From Pseudomonas sp. (GTDB lineage Bacteria > Pseudomonadota > Gammaproteobacteria > Pseudomonadales > Pseudomonadaceae): a DNA stretch of 19,697 nucleotides. The stretch spans positions 1 to 19,697 of the forward strand of contig DNMQ01000137.1 in the NCBI GenBank assembly GCA_003488145.1, in the 5' to 3' direction. A model generated the notes under the pieces. The model saw only the letters and a list, made by a program, of their open reading frames with translations. It made no database searches and was not told the origin of the DNA. Positions 1 through 7,597 of this stretch are shown one piece after another. How positions within the stretch are numbered: the first letter of the stretch is position 1; each line of letters begins with the position of its first letter. The position numbers and the translations under genes were made by a program.

Positions 1-1113
1 TGGTTCCAGCTCAAGGCCGCGGAAGCCGTGAGCGAGCAGGCCGCAATCGAATACTCCATCGCCGAACAGGACCTGATCCTGCAGAGCGCACAGGCCTACT
101 TCGCCGTGCTGCGCGCCCAGGACAATCTGGCGGCGGTGAAAGCCGAGGAAGCTGCATTCAAGCGCCAGCTCGACCAGGCCAACGAGCGCTTCGAAGTCGG
201 CCTCTCCGACAAGACCGACGTGCTCGAAGCCCAGGCCGGGTTCGATACCGCCCGGGCCAATCGCTCCATCGCCCAACGCCAGGTGGAAGACGCCTTCCAG
301 GCGTTGTACACACTGACCAACCGCGAATACATCGCCCTCGAAGGCATCCGCCACACCCTGCCGGTGCTGGCCCCGGTGCCGAACGAGGCCAAGGCGTGGG
401 TCGATACCGCAACGCGGCAGAACCTCAACCTGCTGGCGGTCAATTACGCGGTGACCGCCGCGGAAGAAACCCTGCGCCAGCGCCGCTCCGGCCATGCACC
501 GACGCTCGATGCGGTGGCGTCCTATCGCAAGGGCGACAACGATGCGCTGGGCTTCAGCAACAGCCAGAGCATCCCGGGCTTCGACATGCCGCACTACACC
601 GGTGACGTCGAGCAGCGCAGCATCGGCCTGCAGCTGAACATCCCGCTCTACAGCGGCGGCCTGACCACGTCGCAGAGTCGCGAGGCCTATTACCAGCTCA
701 GCCAGAGCGAGCAGCAGCGCGAGAGCCTGCGCCGCCAGGTGGTCGAATCCACACGCAATCTGCACCGAGCGGTTAACACCGATATCGAGCAGGTCGAGGC
801 TCGCCGGCAATCGATCATCTCCAATCAGAGCGCGCTGGAGGCGACGGAGATCGGCTATCAGGTCGGCACGCGCAACATCGTCGACGTGCTCGACACCCAG
901 CGCCGCCTGTATGGCGCCGTGCGGGACTACAACAACGCCCGCTACGACTACATCCTCGACAACCTGCGCCTGAAACAGGCCGCGGGCACGCTCAATCCGG
1001 ACGATCTGCAGCAGCTGGCGGCGTACCTGAAGCCCGACTACAACCCGGACACCGACTTCCTGCCACCGGACCTGCCGCAAACCATCGGCCAGCCGGTGCG
1101 GATCGATTACTGA
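1..1113 (+). CDS. tolC: TolC-family outer membrane channel protein (3' part, start outside the window)
   Basis: The frame is open from base 1 (first codons read W-F-Q-L-K-A), so the start and signal peptide lie upstream; 370 codons are present before TGA. The protein resembles TolC/OprM-type channels that form the outer-membrane and periplasmic exit duct for type I secretion and RND or MFS efflux. Supporting signs are long amphipathic alpha-helical stretches rich in Q, A, E and R, the internal duplication typical of the family (two helical halves separated by a beta segment with the N-I-P-L-Y-S-G-G pattern near bases 640-660), and the V-G-T-R-x-I-V-D-V-L-D-T-Q pattern before the last helix. 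The C-terminal tail is rich in Pro and Asp. In PAO1 the equivalent TolC homologue (opmH) lies near waaA, which fits. Which inner-membrane partner it serves cannot be told here, since none is visible downstream. Confidence 0.9.
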   Translation, partial: WFQLKAAEAVSEQAAIEYSIAEQDLILQSAQAYFAVLRAQDNLAAVKAEEAAFKRQLDQANERFEVGLSDKTDVLEAQAGFDTARANRSIAQRQVEDAFQALYTLTNREYIALEGIRHTLPVLAPVPNEAKAWVDTATRQNLNLLAVNYAVTAAEETLRQRRSGHAPTLDAVASYRKGDNDALGFSNSQSIPGFDMPHYTGDVEQRSIGLQLNIPLYSGGLTTSQSREAYYQLSQSEQQRESLRRQVVESTRNLHRAVNTDIEQVEARRQSIISNQSALEATEIGYQVGTRNIVDVLDTQRRLYGAVRDYNNARYDYILDNLRLKQAAGTLNPDDLQQLAAYLKPDYNPDTDFLPPDLPQTIGQPVRIDY

Positions 1114-1142
1114 GCGACGGAGGAAAACAGGTGCATGAGCGG

Positions 1143-1217
1143 CCGGGCAGCGTAGCGATACCTTCATCCACCTGTGCGAGAGCCCAACGGCTAAAACTCT
1201 AGCGTTGAGCTGCCCGG
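1143..1217. repeat. Distant inverted repeat between the converging tolC and waaA genes
   Basis: The 172-bp gap between the two convergent stop codons contains a 9-bp perfect inverted repeat (ccgggcagc at 1143-1151 and gctgcccgg at 1209-1217) with a 57-bp spacer. Inside the spacer is a shorter imperfect repeat (aacggcta at 1186-1193, tagcgtt at 1200-1206). It could close a long hairpin that ends both transcripts, but there is no T tract on either strand, so a terminator role is only a guess. I see nothing else in this gap. Confidence 0.3.
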
Positions 1218-1285
1218 GGCGGGAAAACCATCAAAAGCATCCCGCGCCGAACATGGCGGCCTGACGCCGAATCCGCCCGGCCAAA

Positions 1286-2554
1286 TTACCCGAGCAGCCG
1301 CCCCAACCCCGCCAGCAACCGCGCCAGAGCACCCTGATTGGCCTTGAGCACGCCGAGACCGGCATCGCGCATCGCCTGGGCCCCGGCTGGATCGCCCCAA
1401 AGTTCGCTGACCACCTGCGCCAGTTGCGCGGCATCCTGCACTTCACGCAGGGCGCCAGCAGCGCGCAACTGTGCCGATATCTCGAGAAAGTTGAACAAGT
1501 GCGGACCACTGAGCACCGGCTTGCCCAGCGCTGCGGGCTCGAGGAGGTTGTGCCCGCCATTGGGCACCAGGCTGCCGCCAACGAAGGCGATATCCGCCAG
1601 TGCGTAGAGAAACAGCAGCTCGCCCATGGTGTCGCCGACCAGTACCTGGGTACCGGCGTCGACCACTTCCCCCGTCGAGCGCCGCACGGCAACAAACCCA
1701 TTCCTGACCGCCGACTCGTACACCGAGGCGAAGCGCTCCGGGTGCCTGGGCACCAGGATCAGCAGCGCCTGCGGATGGTTGCTGAGCAGCTGGCGATGCG
1801 CAGCCAGAATGATCTCGTCCTCTCCGGCGTGTGTACTGGCGGCGATCCACAATGGCCGTTCCAGCGCCGCCCACTGCTGGCGCAATTTACTGGCACGCTC
1901 CAGCAGTGCCGGATCGATGGTCAGGTCGAACTTGATCGATCCAGTCACCTCGACGCACTCATCGCGCGCACCGAGCCGGCGAAAACGTTCGGCTTCAGCC
2001 TCGGTCTGCACGGCAATCAGGCTCAGCTTAGCAAGCATCGGCGCAGTCAGACGGGCGAAGCGCGCGTAGCCGCGGGCCGAGCGCTCGGACAAGCGCGCAT
2101 TGGCCAGCGCCACCGGAATGCCGCGGCGTGCACACTGATGGATATGGTTGGGCCAGAGTTCGGTCTCCATCACCACCGCCAGCTTCGGCCGCACGCGGTC
2201 AAGAAAGCGCGCCGCCGCCCAGGGCAGGTCATAGGGCAGATAGCAGTGCTGCACGCTGTCGCCGAACAGCGCCTGGATGCGCTCCGAGCCGGTCGGGGTC
2301 ATGCAGGTGACGGTGATCGGCAGATGCGGATAGCGCGCCATCAGTTCGCGGATCATCGGCGCCGCGGCGATGCTCTCGCCGACCGACACCGCATGCACCC
2401 AGATGCCACCCGGACGAAGCGGCGGCAAACCAAAGGCGAAACGTTCGCCGATACGACGGGAGTAGGCCGGCGCGCGCCAGGCGCGCCAGAGCAGGCGCAG
2501 AAATACCAGCGGCAGGCCGAGGTGGAACAGAAGGGTATAGAGGGTGCGATTCAT
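1286..2554 (-). CDS. waaA: 3-deoxy-D-manno-octulosonic acid (Kdo) transferase
   Basis: WaaA is an inner-membrane GT30 enzyme that moves Kdo from CMP-Kdo onto lipid IVA, starting the LPS inner core. The ATG at 2554 gives 422 residues beginning MNRTLYTLLFHLG. An in-frame TTG six codons upstream is possible, but the ATG places the Glu of H-A-V-S-V-G-E at residue 60, the position of the catalytic Glu in E. coli WaaA. An N-terminal hydrophobic anchor spans about residues 5-23. The second Rossmann half carries the family pattern G-G-S-x4-G-G-H-N-x-L-E-P from about residue 326. The Shine-Dalgarno (SD) sequence for the ATG is weak. The gene points left towards the TolC gene and is divergent from the SMR gene. 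All key motifs are intact. In Pseudomonas this enzyme is generally bifunctional, adding two Kdo residues, which the sequence alone does not show. Confidence 0.95.
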   Translation of the reverse strand: MNRTLYTLLFHLGLPLVFLRLLWRAWRAPAYSRRIGERFAFGLPPLRPGGIWVHAVSVGESIAAAPMIRELMARYPHLPITVTCMTPTGSERIQALFGDSVQHCYLPYDLPWAAARFLDRVRPKLAVVMETELWPNHIHQCARRGIPVALANARLSERSARGYARFARLTAPMLAKLSLIAVQTEAEAERFRRLGARDECVEVTGSIKFDLTIDPALLERASKLRQQWAALERPLWIAASTHAGEDEIILAAHRQLLSNHPQALLILVPRHPERFASVYESAVRNGFVAVRRSTGEVVDAGTQVLVGDTMGELLFLYALADIAFVGGSLVPNGGHNLLEPAALGKPVLSGPHLFNFLEISAQLRAAGALREVQDAAQLAQVVSELWGDPAGAQAMRDAGLGVLKANQGALARLLAGLGRLLG

Positions 2555-2673
2555 GGGCGCGGAGCTTAGCAAGCCGCCTGCCGGCGAGCCACAATCGCCA
2601 CGGCTGGCGAACTAGTTGACGAGGACGCGACCGAACGAAGTTGACCTCCTCCAGCCCACGATCAGGATTTCCC

Positions 2674-3006
2674 ATGTCCGGTTACGTTTACCTGGCCATA
2701 GCCATCTGCGCCGAAGTGATCGCCACCACCTCGATGAAAGCCCTGGCCGGCTTCAGCCGCCCGCTGCCCCTGTTGCTGGTGATCTGTGGCTATAGCTTGT
2801 CCTTCTGGATGCTGGCGCTGGTGGTGAAGACCATTCCGGTGGGGGTCGCCTACGCCATCTGGGCGGGCCTGGGCATCGTGCTGGTCAGCATCGCTGCGGC
2901 GCTGATCTATCGCCAGCACCTGGACCTGCCGGCAGTGCTCGGTATGGCCCTGATCATCGCTGGCGTGGTGGTCATTCAGCTGTTCTCCGGCAGCACCGGC
3001 CACTGA
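2674..3006 (+). CDS. emrE: Small multidrug resistance (SMR) efflux protein, EmrE type
   Basis: This is a four-helix inner-membrane antiporter of 110 residues, the same length as E. coli EmrE. EmrE-type proteins work as dimers and exchange protons for quaternary ammonium and other cationic drugs. The functional residues fall at the EmrE positions: Glu14 (A-E-V-I-A-T-T), Tyr40, Trp45, Tyr60 and Trp63 (Y-A-I-W-A-G-L-G). The ATG at 2674 was chosen because AGGA lies six bases upstream at 2664-2667 and the length then matches the family. A TTG at 2641 in the same frame would add 11 residues not found in EmrE. P. aeruginosa has an EmrE homologue (PA4990) in the same neighbourhood. Residues C-terminal to helix 4 (S-G-S-T-G-H) also resemble EmrE. 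A guanidinium exporter (SugE/Gdx) identity is less likely given the close EmrE match. Confidence 0.93.
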   Translation: MSGYVYLAIAICAEVIATTSMKALAGFSRPLPLLLVICGYSLSFWMLALVVKTIPVGVAYAIWAGLGIVLVSIAAALIYRQHLDLPAVLGMALIIAGVVVIQLFSGSTGH

Positions 3007-3016
3007 GCGCCCCGCG

Positions 3017-3036
3017 AACTGCATGCAGTTATACTA
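3017..3036 (+). promoter_or_regulatory. 14-bp palindrome abutting a -10-like box ahead of the oxidoreductase pair
   Basis: In the 60-bp gap after the SMR gene there is a perfect 14-bp palindrome, AACTGCATGCAGTT, at 3017-3030. It runs into TATACT (3030-3035), a good -10 match. No TTGACA-like box is found 16-20 bp upstream of it, so if this is a promoter it may need an activator, or the palindrome may be the operator. A start site near 3042 would leave about 25 nt of leader before the ATG at 3067. This is inference from sequence only. Confidence 0.4.
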
Positions 3037-3066
3037 CGCGTCCGTTTCCCCGTATGAGGCCTGCAC

Positions 3067-4242
3067 ATGCCTGAACCCCTCAGCACCGATGTCCTGATCG
3101 TTGGCGGCGGCGTCGCCGGCCTCTGGCTCAACGCGCGCCTGCGCAGGCAAGGTTTTGCCACGTTGCTGGTGGACAGGGGAACGCTGGGTGGCGGGCAGAG
3201 CGTGAAGTCCCAAGGCATCATTCATGGCGGTACCAAATACGCCTTGAGCGGCGCCCTAACCGGCGCATCCGAAGCCATCGCCGACATGCCACGGCGCTGG
3301 CGCGAGGCTCTTGAAGGCAAGGGCGAGCTGGATCTCAGCGGCGTGCGCCTGCTGTCCGATGCGCATTACCTCTGGTCGCCCGGCACGCTGGCCGGCAACC
3401 TCACCAGCTTCTTCGCCAGCAAGGCAGTGCGCTCGCGGGTTGGTCAGGTCAAGGGCGACGAACTGCCACCCGCTCTGCAACACCCGAAATTCAAAGGCAA
3501 GGTCTACCGCCTCAGCGAACTGGTGCTCGATGTGCCCAGTCTGATCGCCCGCCTGGCCGAGCTGGCCGGCGACAGCCTGCTCGCCGGCCAGCAGGTCGAA
3601 CCGCTGCTCGATGGCGACGAGCTGGTCGGTCTGCGCGTCGACGGCCGCGAGATCCGCGCTCAGCGCATCGTCTTCAGCGCCGGCGGCGGAACGGCCGAGC
3701 TGCTCACTTCGCTCGGCCTGCAGCAGCCGGCCATGCAGCGCCGACCGCTGCACATGGTCATCGTCAAGGCGCCGACGCTCAAGCCGCTCTACGCCCACTG
3801 CCTGGGCGGCGGCACCAAACCGCGAATCACCGTGACCAGCCATCCGGCGGCAGACGGCGAGTGGGTCTGGTACCTGGGCGGCGATCTGGCCGAAGCCGAT
3901 GGCGTGGCGCGCGGCGAAGCCAGCCAGATCGCCGCGGCGAAGAAGGAACTGGCCGAGCTGGTACCCTGGATCGACCTGTCCGCAGCGCACTGGGCCACGC
4001 TACGCATCGACCGCGCTGAGCCGGCGCAATCGGCCCTCGCCCGCCCGGACAACGCCTTTCTCGCCGAGCAGGGCCGCCTGCTGGTCGGCTGGCCGACCAA
4101 GCTGGCGCTGTCACCGGACTTTTCCGACCGCGTCGAAGCCGCTCTCGCCCGCGACGGCATTCGCCCCGTCCAGCATCCTGCGCTACCGGAACTGCCGCGA
4201 CCACCGTTGACCGGGCCGTTCTGGGAAGGGCTGCTGCCATGA
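3067..4242 (+). CDS. FAD-dependent oxidoreductase, DAO (D-amino acid oxidase-like) fold
   Basis: The 391-residue protein opens with a dinucleotide-binding beta-alpha-beta unit (G13-x-G15-x-x-G18 in I-V-G-G-G-V-A-G-L) ending at acidic Asp36, which would bind the ribose of FAD. Residues 44-55, Q-S-V-K-S-Q-G-I-I-H-G-G, resemble the S-x-G-x-I-H-G-G segment of DAO-family dehydrogenases such as glycerol-3-phosphate and 2-hydroxyglutarate oxidoreductases. A second G-G-G near residue 203 (I-V-F-S-A-G-G-G) fits the FAD domain. No signal peptide is seen, so it is probably cytoplasmic. The substrate is unknown. The ATG at 3067 has GAGG seven bases upstream. Its stop overlaps the next start as ATGA (4239-4242), so the two genes are translationally coupled. 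The corresponding PAO1 gene, as I recall it, is PA4991. Confidence 0.85.
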   Translation: MPEPLSTDVLIVGGGVAGLWLNARLRRQGFATLLVDRGTLGGGQSVKSQGIIHGGTKYALSGALTGASEAIADMPRRWREALEGKGELDLSGVRLLSDAHYLWSPGTLAGNLTSFFASKAVRSRVGQVKGDELPPALQHPKFKGKVYRLSELVLDVPSLIARLAELAGDSLLAGQQVEPLLDGDELVGLRVDGREIRAQRIVFSAGGGTAELLTSLGLQQPAMQRRPLHMVIVKAPTLKPLYAHCLGGGTKPRITVTSHPAADGEWVWYLGGDLAEADGVARGEASQIAAAKKELAELVPWIDLSAAHWATLRIDRAEPAQSALARPDNAFLAEQGRLLVGWPTKLALSPDFSDRVEAALARDGIRPVQHPALPELPRPPLTGPFWEGLLP

Positions 4243-5048
4243 ACGCAACACTGCATGAGTTGCACCGCCCGCTGGGCAGCACCGGTCTGAACATTTCGCC
4301 GCTGGGCCTGGGAACGGTGAAGCTAGGACGTGACCAGGGTGTGAAGTATCCCAGCGGTTTCGCCATTCCCGACGATGCCCAGGCTCGCCAGCTTCTGGCT
4401 CTGGCCCGCAACCTGGGCATCAACCTGATCGATACCGCCCCGGCCTACGGCGTCAGCGAAGAGCGGCTGGGCCCTCTGCTCGCCGGCCAGCGCGATGAGT
4501 GGGTGATCGTCAGCAAGGTCGGCGAGGAGTTCGAGAACAGCCAGTCGCGCTTCGACTTTTCCGCTACGCACACGCGCTTTTCGGTCGAACGCAGCCTCAA
4601 GCGTCTGCGCACCGATCGCATCGAGCTGGTGCTGGTGCATTCCGATGGCAACGATCTCGACATCCTGCAGCACGCAGAGGTCTACCAGACCCTCGCCGAG
4701 CTCAAGCGCGAGGGCAAGATTCTCGGCTACGGCCTCTCCGGCAAGACCGTGGACGGCGGACTGCTGGCGCTGCAACAGGGCGACTGCGCGATGGTCACCT
4801 ACAACCTCAACGAGCAGGCCGAGCGACCAGTGCTCGACTACGCTGCAGCCCACGGCAAGGGCATTCTGATCAAGAAGGCGCTTGCCAGCGGCCACGCCTG
4901 CCTCAAGCCAGGTGAAGACCCGGTGCGCCGAAGCTTCGAGTTGCTGTTCGGCCACCCCGGGGTCAGTGGCGCGATCATCGGCACTATCAATCCGCAGCAT
5001 TTGACGGCTAACGTACGGACTGCTGCTGCCGTTCTGACCGGCAACTGA
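4239..5048 (+). CDS. Aldo/keto reductase
   Basis: This is a 269-residue TIM-barrel NAD(P)H oxidoreductase of the AKR superfamily. The catalytic tetrad is complete: Asp65 and Tyr70 in I-D-T-A-P-A-Y-G, Lys93 in V-S-K-V-G, and His134 in V-L-V-H-S-D-G. The N-terminal L-G-S-T-G-L pattern and the late G-A-I-I-G-T segment (phosphate-binding region) are also typical. It is shorter than many AKRs (about 320 residues), having a compact C-terminus without the long substrate loop. The start overlaps the stop of the FAD oxidoreductase by 4 nt, which implies a shared pathway, perhaps oxidation by one partner and reduction by the other. The substrate is not evident. A hairpin follows the gene. Confidence 0.9.
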   Translation: MNATLHELHRPLGSTGLNISPLGLGTVKLGRDQGVKYPSGFAIPDDAQARQLLALARNLGINLIDTAPAYGVSEERLGPLLAGQRDEWVIVSKVGEEFENSQSRFDFSATHTRFSVERSLKRLRTDRIELVLVHSDGNDLDILQHAEVYQTLAELKREGKILGYGLSGKTVDGGLLALQQGDCAMVTYNLNEQAERPVLDYAAAHGKGILIKKALASGHACLKPGEDPVRRSFELLFGHPGVSGAIIGTINPQHLTANVRTAAAVLTGN

Positions 5049-5077
5049 AACGGTCCTGGCGGCAACGTTCATCCGCT

Positions 5078-5107
5078 GCGCGGAAGCGCATTACGCTGAT
5101 GCCGCGC
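5078..5107 (+). terminator. Nested hairpin after the aldo/keto reductase gene
   Basis: The arms GCGCGG (5078-5083) and CCGCGC (5102-5107) enclose a second stem AGCG (5085-5088) / CGCT (5094-5097). The right arm is followed by ggttactttcttc, a weak T-rich stretch. It may terminate the oxidoreductase operon. Alternatively it lies in the leader of the next gene, whose SD (aaggaga, 5126-5132) starts 19 bp downstream. Confidence 0.4.
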
Positions 5108-5138
5108 GGTTACTTTCTTCGCCGCAAGGAGAAACCGA

Positions 5139-6026
5139 ATGCCAAGAGTTCTGGTGCGCAAGAGCCCTGCCGCATTCAAGACCCTGCCTCTCTACGTCGA
5201 GGCAAGCCAGGACAACCTGAGCTACCAGAGTCTGGGCCGGCCGTTGAACTTCAGCGAAGTGATCGAGCGCCGCCGCCCGGTGGAGGTGTCCGATCCGGGC
5301 CGTTTTGCCATCGAACTGGCCAATCTCGGCGTTTCAGTGCGTCTGACCATGAGCTGGCAGGGCCGCGAATACTGGGTGCTGGTCCGTCAGCAGCGGCCGG
5401 ACCGTGGTGACGTTGTGCTCAAACTGATTTCCGGATACATCCCGGCGCATGAGCTGAACCTGCCGCTGCTTACCGCCATTCAGGAAATCGCCGAAGAATG
5501 CCTGCTGGAAACCCCTGAAGGCTGGCTTGCCGGGCGTTTCGGCGATACCTGGCTGCCCACTCCGTACCAGGCCAGCCTGCACTACCGAGAGGCGGTGCAC
5601 TTCAAGCTCGCCTCGCAATCCGGCGCCACGCGTCCGGTGCAGTGCGGCAACATGGTGCTGATGGAGCGTCCTCGCGCCTATGTACACCTGCCGACCGCAT
5701 CGTTGCAGCTGGTATATGACATGCGCATGGAGCTACCGAAAGAGACGCGACAGCTGAGCCTGTTTCATGTCGATGAACGCCTGGAAGACGGGCAATTGGT
5801 CGCTCGTCTGGAGCGCAGCCGGCCCGACATCTACCTGATTCCCCTGCACCAGGGCCAGCCGCAGGATCAGCTGCTGCAGCTGCGCAATGGCCAGTTCAGC
5901 CCGGTGAACACTCGCGGCCTGTGGCTATCGGAAAGCTTTGCGCCGCAGGAAGGCTGGGTGGTGCGCGACGAGCGCGTTCGCTGGCGGGATTGGTGGGCGG
6001 CACGGCCGATGGCGGCCGCCCGTTAA
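5139..6026 (+). CDS. Unassigned protein with a degenerate Nudix-like region
   Basis: The 295-residue product has no signal peptide or membrane helix, so it is probably cytoplasmic. The ATG at 5139 is preceded by a strong SD, aaggaga (5126-5132). I do not recognise a characterised homologue. Residues 76-130 have the layout of a Nudix hydrolase core: a beta strand (W-V-L-V-R-Q-Q), then G99, Glu105, and Q115-E-I-A-E-E-C-L-L123 in place of R-E-U-x-E-E-x-G-U. The box is imperfect: there are two extra residues before the helix, Arg is Gln and Gly is Leu, but the metal-binding Glu116, Glu119 and Glu120 remain. From memory, Pseudomonas orthologues are sometimes labelled 'metal ABC transporter ATPase'. 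I see no Walker A, Walker B or LSGGQ motif to support that. The last third is rich in short beta-like segments and may be a separate domain. Confidence 0.85.
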   Translation: MPRVLVRKSPAAFKTLPLYVEASQDNLSYQSLGRPLNFSEVIERRRPVEVSDPGRFAIELANLGVSVRLTMSWQGREYWVLVRQQRPDRGDVVLKLISGYIPAHELNLPLLTAIQEIAEECLLETPEGWLAGRFGDTWLPTPYQASLHYREAVHFKLASQSGATRPVQCGNMVLMERPRAYVHLPTASLQLVYDMRMELPKETRQLSLFHVDERLEDGQLVARLERSRPDIYLIPLHQGQPQDQLLQLRNGQFSPVNTRGLWLSESFAPQEGWVVRDERVRWRDWWAARPMAAAR

Positions 6027-6038
6027 CGCGAAGTGGAA

Positions 6039-6055
6039 AGCCGCGAAAAGCGGCT
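6039..6055. terminator. Hairpin between convergent genes
   Basis: A perfect 6-bp stem AGCCGC/GCGGCT (6039-6044, 6050-6055) with loop GAAAA lies 13 bp after the + strand stop. Read on the minus strand it is followed by TTTCC, a weak T run; on the + strand it is followed by ATCC. A bidirectional terminator is plausible. Confidence 0.45.
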
Positions 6056-6069
6056 ATCCAGCTACTGAC

Positions 6070-6088
6070 GATACGCGGTAGGCGTATC
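6070..6088. terminator. Second hairpin, just downstream of the hldE stop
   Basis: A perfect 7-bp inverted repeat GATACGC/GCGTATC (6070-6076, 6082-6088) with a 5-nt loop sits 8 bp after the hldE stop codon on the minus strand. No T tract follows on either strand, so it may act with the neighbouring hairpin at 6039 rather than alone. Confidence 0.4.
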
Positions 6089-6096
6089 CAATAGAC

Positions 6097-7518
6097 TCAG
6101 CGGCTGCGGATCTTCTCGACGATGGCTGTGGTCGAGCTGTTTTCCACCAGCCCCAGCACCTTCACCACGCCACCGTACGCCTTGACCAACTCGGCACCGA
6201 CCACCTGATCGACGCCGTAGTCGCCGCCCTTGACCAGCACATCGGGGCGGACCTGCGCCAGCAGGTTTTCCGGCGTGTCCTCCGAAAAGCACACCACCCA
6301 ATCCACCGCTTCCAAACCGGCCAGCACCGCCATGCGGCGATCTACGGAGTTGATCGGCCGCCCCGGCCCCTTCAGGCGGCTGACCGAGCCGTCGTCGTTG
6401 ACTGCCACGACCAGACGATCACCTTGCGCCCGGGCCTGTTCCAGATAGGTCACATGGCCAGCGTGCAGGATGTCGAAACAGCCATTGGTGAAGACGATCT
6501 TCTCGCCCTCTGCCCGTGCATCCTCGACCGCAGTGAGCAGTTGTTCGACGGTCATTACACCGCGCTCGGAGCCCTCTTCGCGCTGTACGGCTCGGCGCAA
6601 CTCGGGTGCGCTGATACAGGCGGTACCCAGCTTGCCGACCACGATGCCGGCGGCCAGGTTGGCCAGTGCCACGGCCTGTGGCAGCTGCTCACCGGCAGCG
6701 ATGGCTGCCGCCAGAGTTGAAATGACGGTATCCCCGGCGCCGGTCACGTCGAACACTTCACGGGCACGAGCCGGCAGGTGCAGCGGCGCCTGATCGGGAC
6801 GCAGCAGGGTCATGCCGTGCTCGCCGCGGGTGACCAGCAGAGCCTCAAGGTCGAGAGACGCCATCAGCTCGGCGCCCTTGCTCACCAACTCGGCCTCATC
6901 GGCACAATGTCCGACGATCGCCTCGAACTCGCCCAGGTTCGGCGTAATCAACGAAGCGCCGCGGTAGATTTCAAAATCTTTGCCCTTGGGGTCGGCGAGG
7001 ACCGGAATGCCGCGACGGCGCGCAGCCTGGATCAGTGCCTGATGGTTCTTCAACGCGCCCTTGCCGTAATCCGACAGCACCAGCACCTTGACCCCAGCCA
7101 GCAAGCCCTCCACGTCGGCCAGCAGTGCGGCAGGATCGGTATCGAACGGCTCTTCGAAATCCATGCGCAACAGCTGCTGATGGCGACTCATCACCCGCAG
7201 CTTGACGATCGTCGGCTGGTCCTCGATGCACTGGAAATGCGCCTGCACGCCCGCCGCCGCAAGGCTGTCGGCCAGGCTCTGGCGCGCTTCATCTTCACCG
7301 GTCACACCCACCAGCGCAGCATGCGCACCCAGAGCCGCGATGTTCAGCGCCACGTTGGCCGCGCCACCGGGCCGATCCTCGATCTGCTCGACCTTGACCA
7401 CCGGTACCGGCGCCTCAGGCGAGATCCGAGACGTGCCGCCATGCCAGTAACGATCGAGCATGACGTCACCCACCACCAGAACGGCGGCGTGGTCGAAACG
7501 GGGCATGGACAGCTTCAT
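6097..7518 (-). CDS. hldE: Bifunctional D-glycero-beta-D-manno-heptose-7-phosphate kinase / heptose-1-phosphate adenylyltransferase
   Basis: HldE makes the ADP-heptose precursor used for the LPS inner core, acting in the cytoplasm. The 473 residues match the fused two-domain form. The N-terminal PfkB/ribokinase domain (about 1-325) has G-G-A-A-N-V-A-L-N at 51-59 and the anion-hole and catalytic motif D-V-T-G-A-G-D with Asp263. The C-terminal nucleotidyltransferase domain (about 340-473) has [10 protein letters not shown] with the H-x-G-H signature at 352-355 and ends with the S-S-T-T-A-I-V segment. The ATG at 7518 was chosen because GGAG lies five bases upstream and the length fits the family; the frame is open further upstream but that part does not look like protein. 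It lies 79 bp after dnpA and may be read from the msbA operon, from its own promoter, or both. Confidence 0.96.
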   Translation of the reverse strand: MKLSMPRFDHAAVLVVGDVMLDRYWHGGTSRISPEAPVPVVKVEQIEDRPGGAANVALNIAALGAHAALVGVTGEDEARQSLADSLAAAGVQAHFQCIEDQPTIVKLRVMSRHQQLLRMDFEEPFDTDPAALLADVEGLLAGVKVLVLSDYGKGALKNHQALIQAARRRGIPVLADPKGKDFEIYRGASLITPNLGEFEAIVGHCADEAELVSKGAELMASLDLEALLVTRGEHGMTLLRPDQAPLHLPARAREVFDVTGAGDTVISTLAAAIAAGEQLPQAVALANLAAGIVVGKLGTACISAPELRRAVQREEGSERGVMTVEQLLTAVEDARAEGEKIVFTNGCFDILHAGHVTYLEQARAQGDRLVVAVNDDGSVSRLKGPGRPINSVDRRMAVLAGLEAVDWVVCFSEDTPENLLAQVRPDVLVKGGDYGVDQVVGAELVKAYGGVVKVLGLVENSSTTAIVEKIRSR

Positions 7519-7551
7519 GAGGGCTCCGGTGAGGAAGAGAAAACGGCGGCG

Positions 7552-7591
7552 ATCATAACATGCAGGCCGCGGCCGCCTGCCCGCGACAGGC
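7552..7591 (-). promoter_or_regulatory. hldE leader with alternative hairpins and a -10-like box
   Basis: The 79-bp gap between dnpA and hldE holds three related arms on the + strand: gcaggc (7562-7567), gcctgc (7575-7580) and caggc (7587-7591). The middle arm can pair with either outer arm, giving two mutually exclusive hairpins. Read on the minus strand, TATGAT (complement of 7552-7557) follows them at a position suitable for a -10 box about 34 bp ahead of the hldE ATG. No convincing -35 box is present and no T tract follows. A weak promoter or an attenuator is possible but unproven. Confidence 0.3.
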
Positions 7592-7597
7592 GCCTTG

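Noticed and set aside
1424..2569. Long + strand open frame (381 codons) opposite waaA
   Set aside because: It is a frame shadow of GC-rich waaA; the product is rich in Arg, Gln and His without domains, and waaA carries all expected motifs.
2616..2646. Two TTGAC boxes (2616-2621 and 2641-2646) as -35 elements for the SMR gene
   Set aside because: Neither has an acceptable -10 box at 16-18 bp; the second would put the start site at or inside the start codon.
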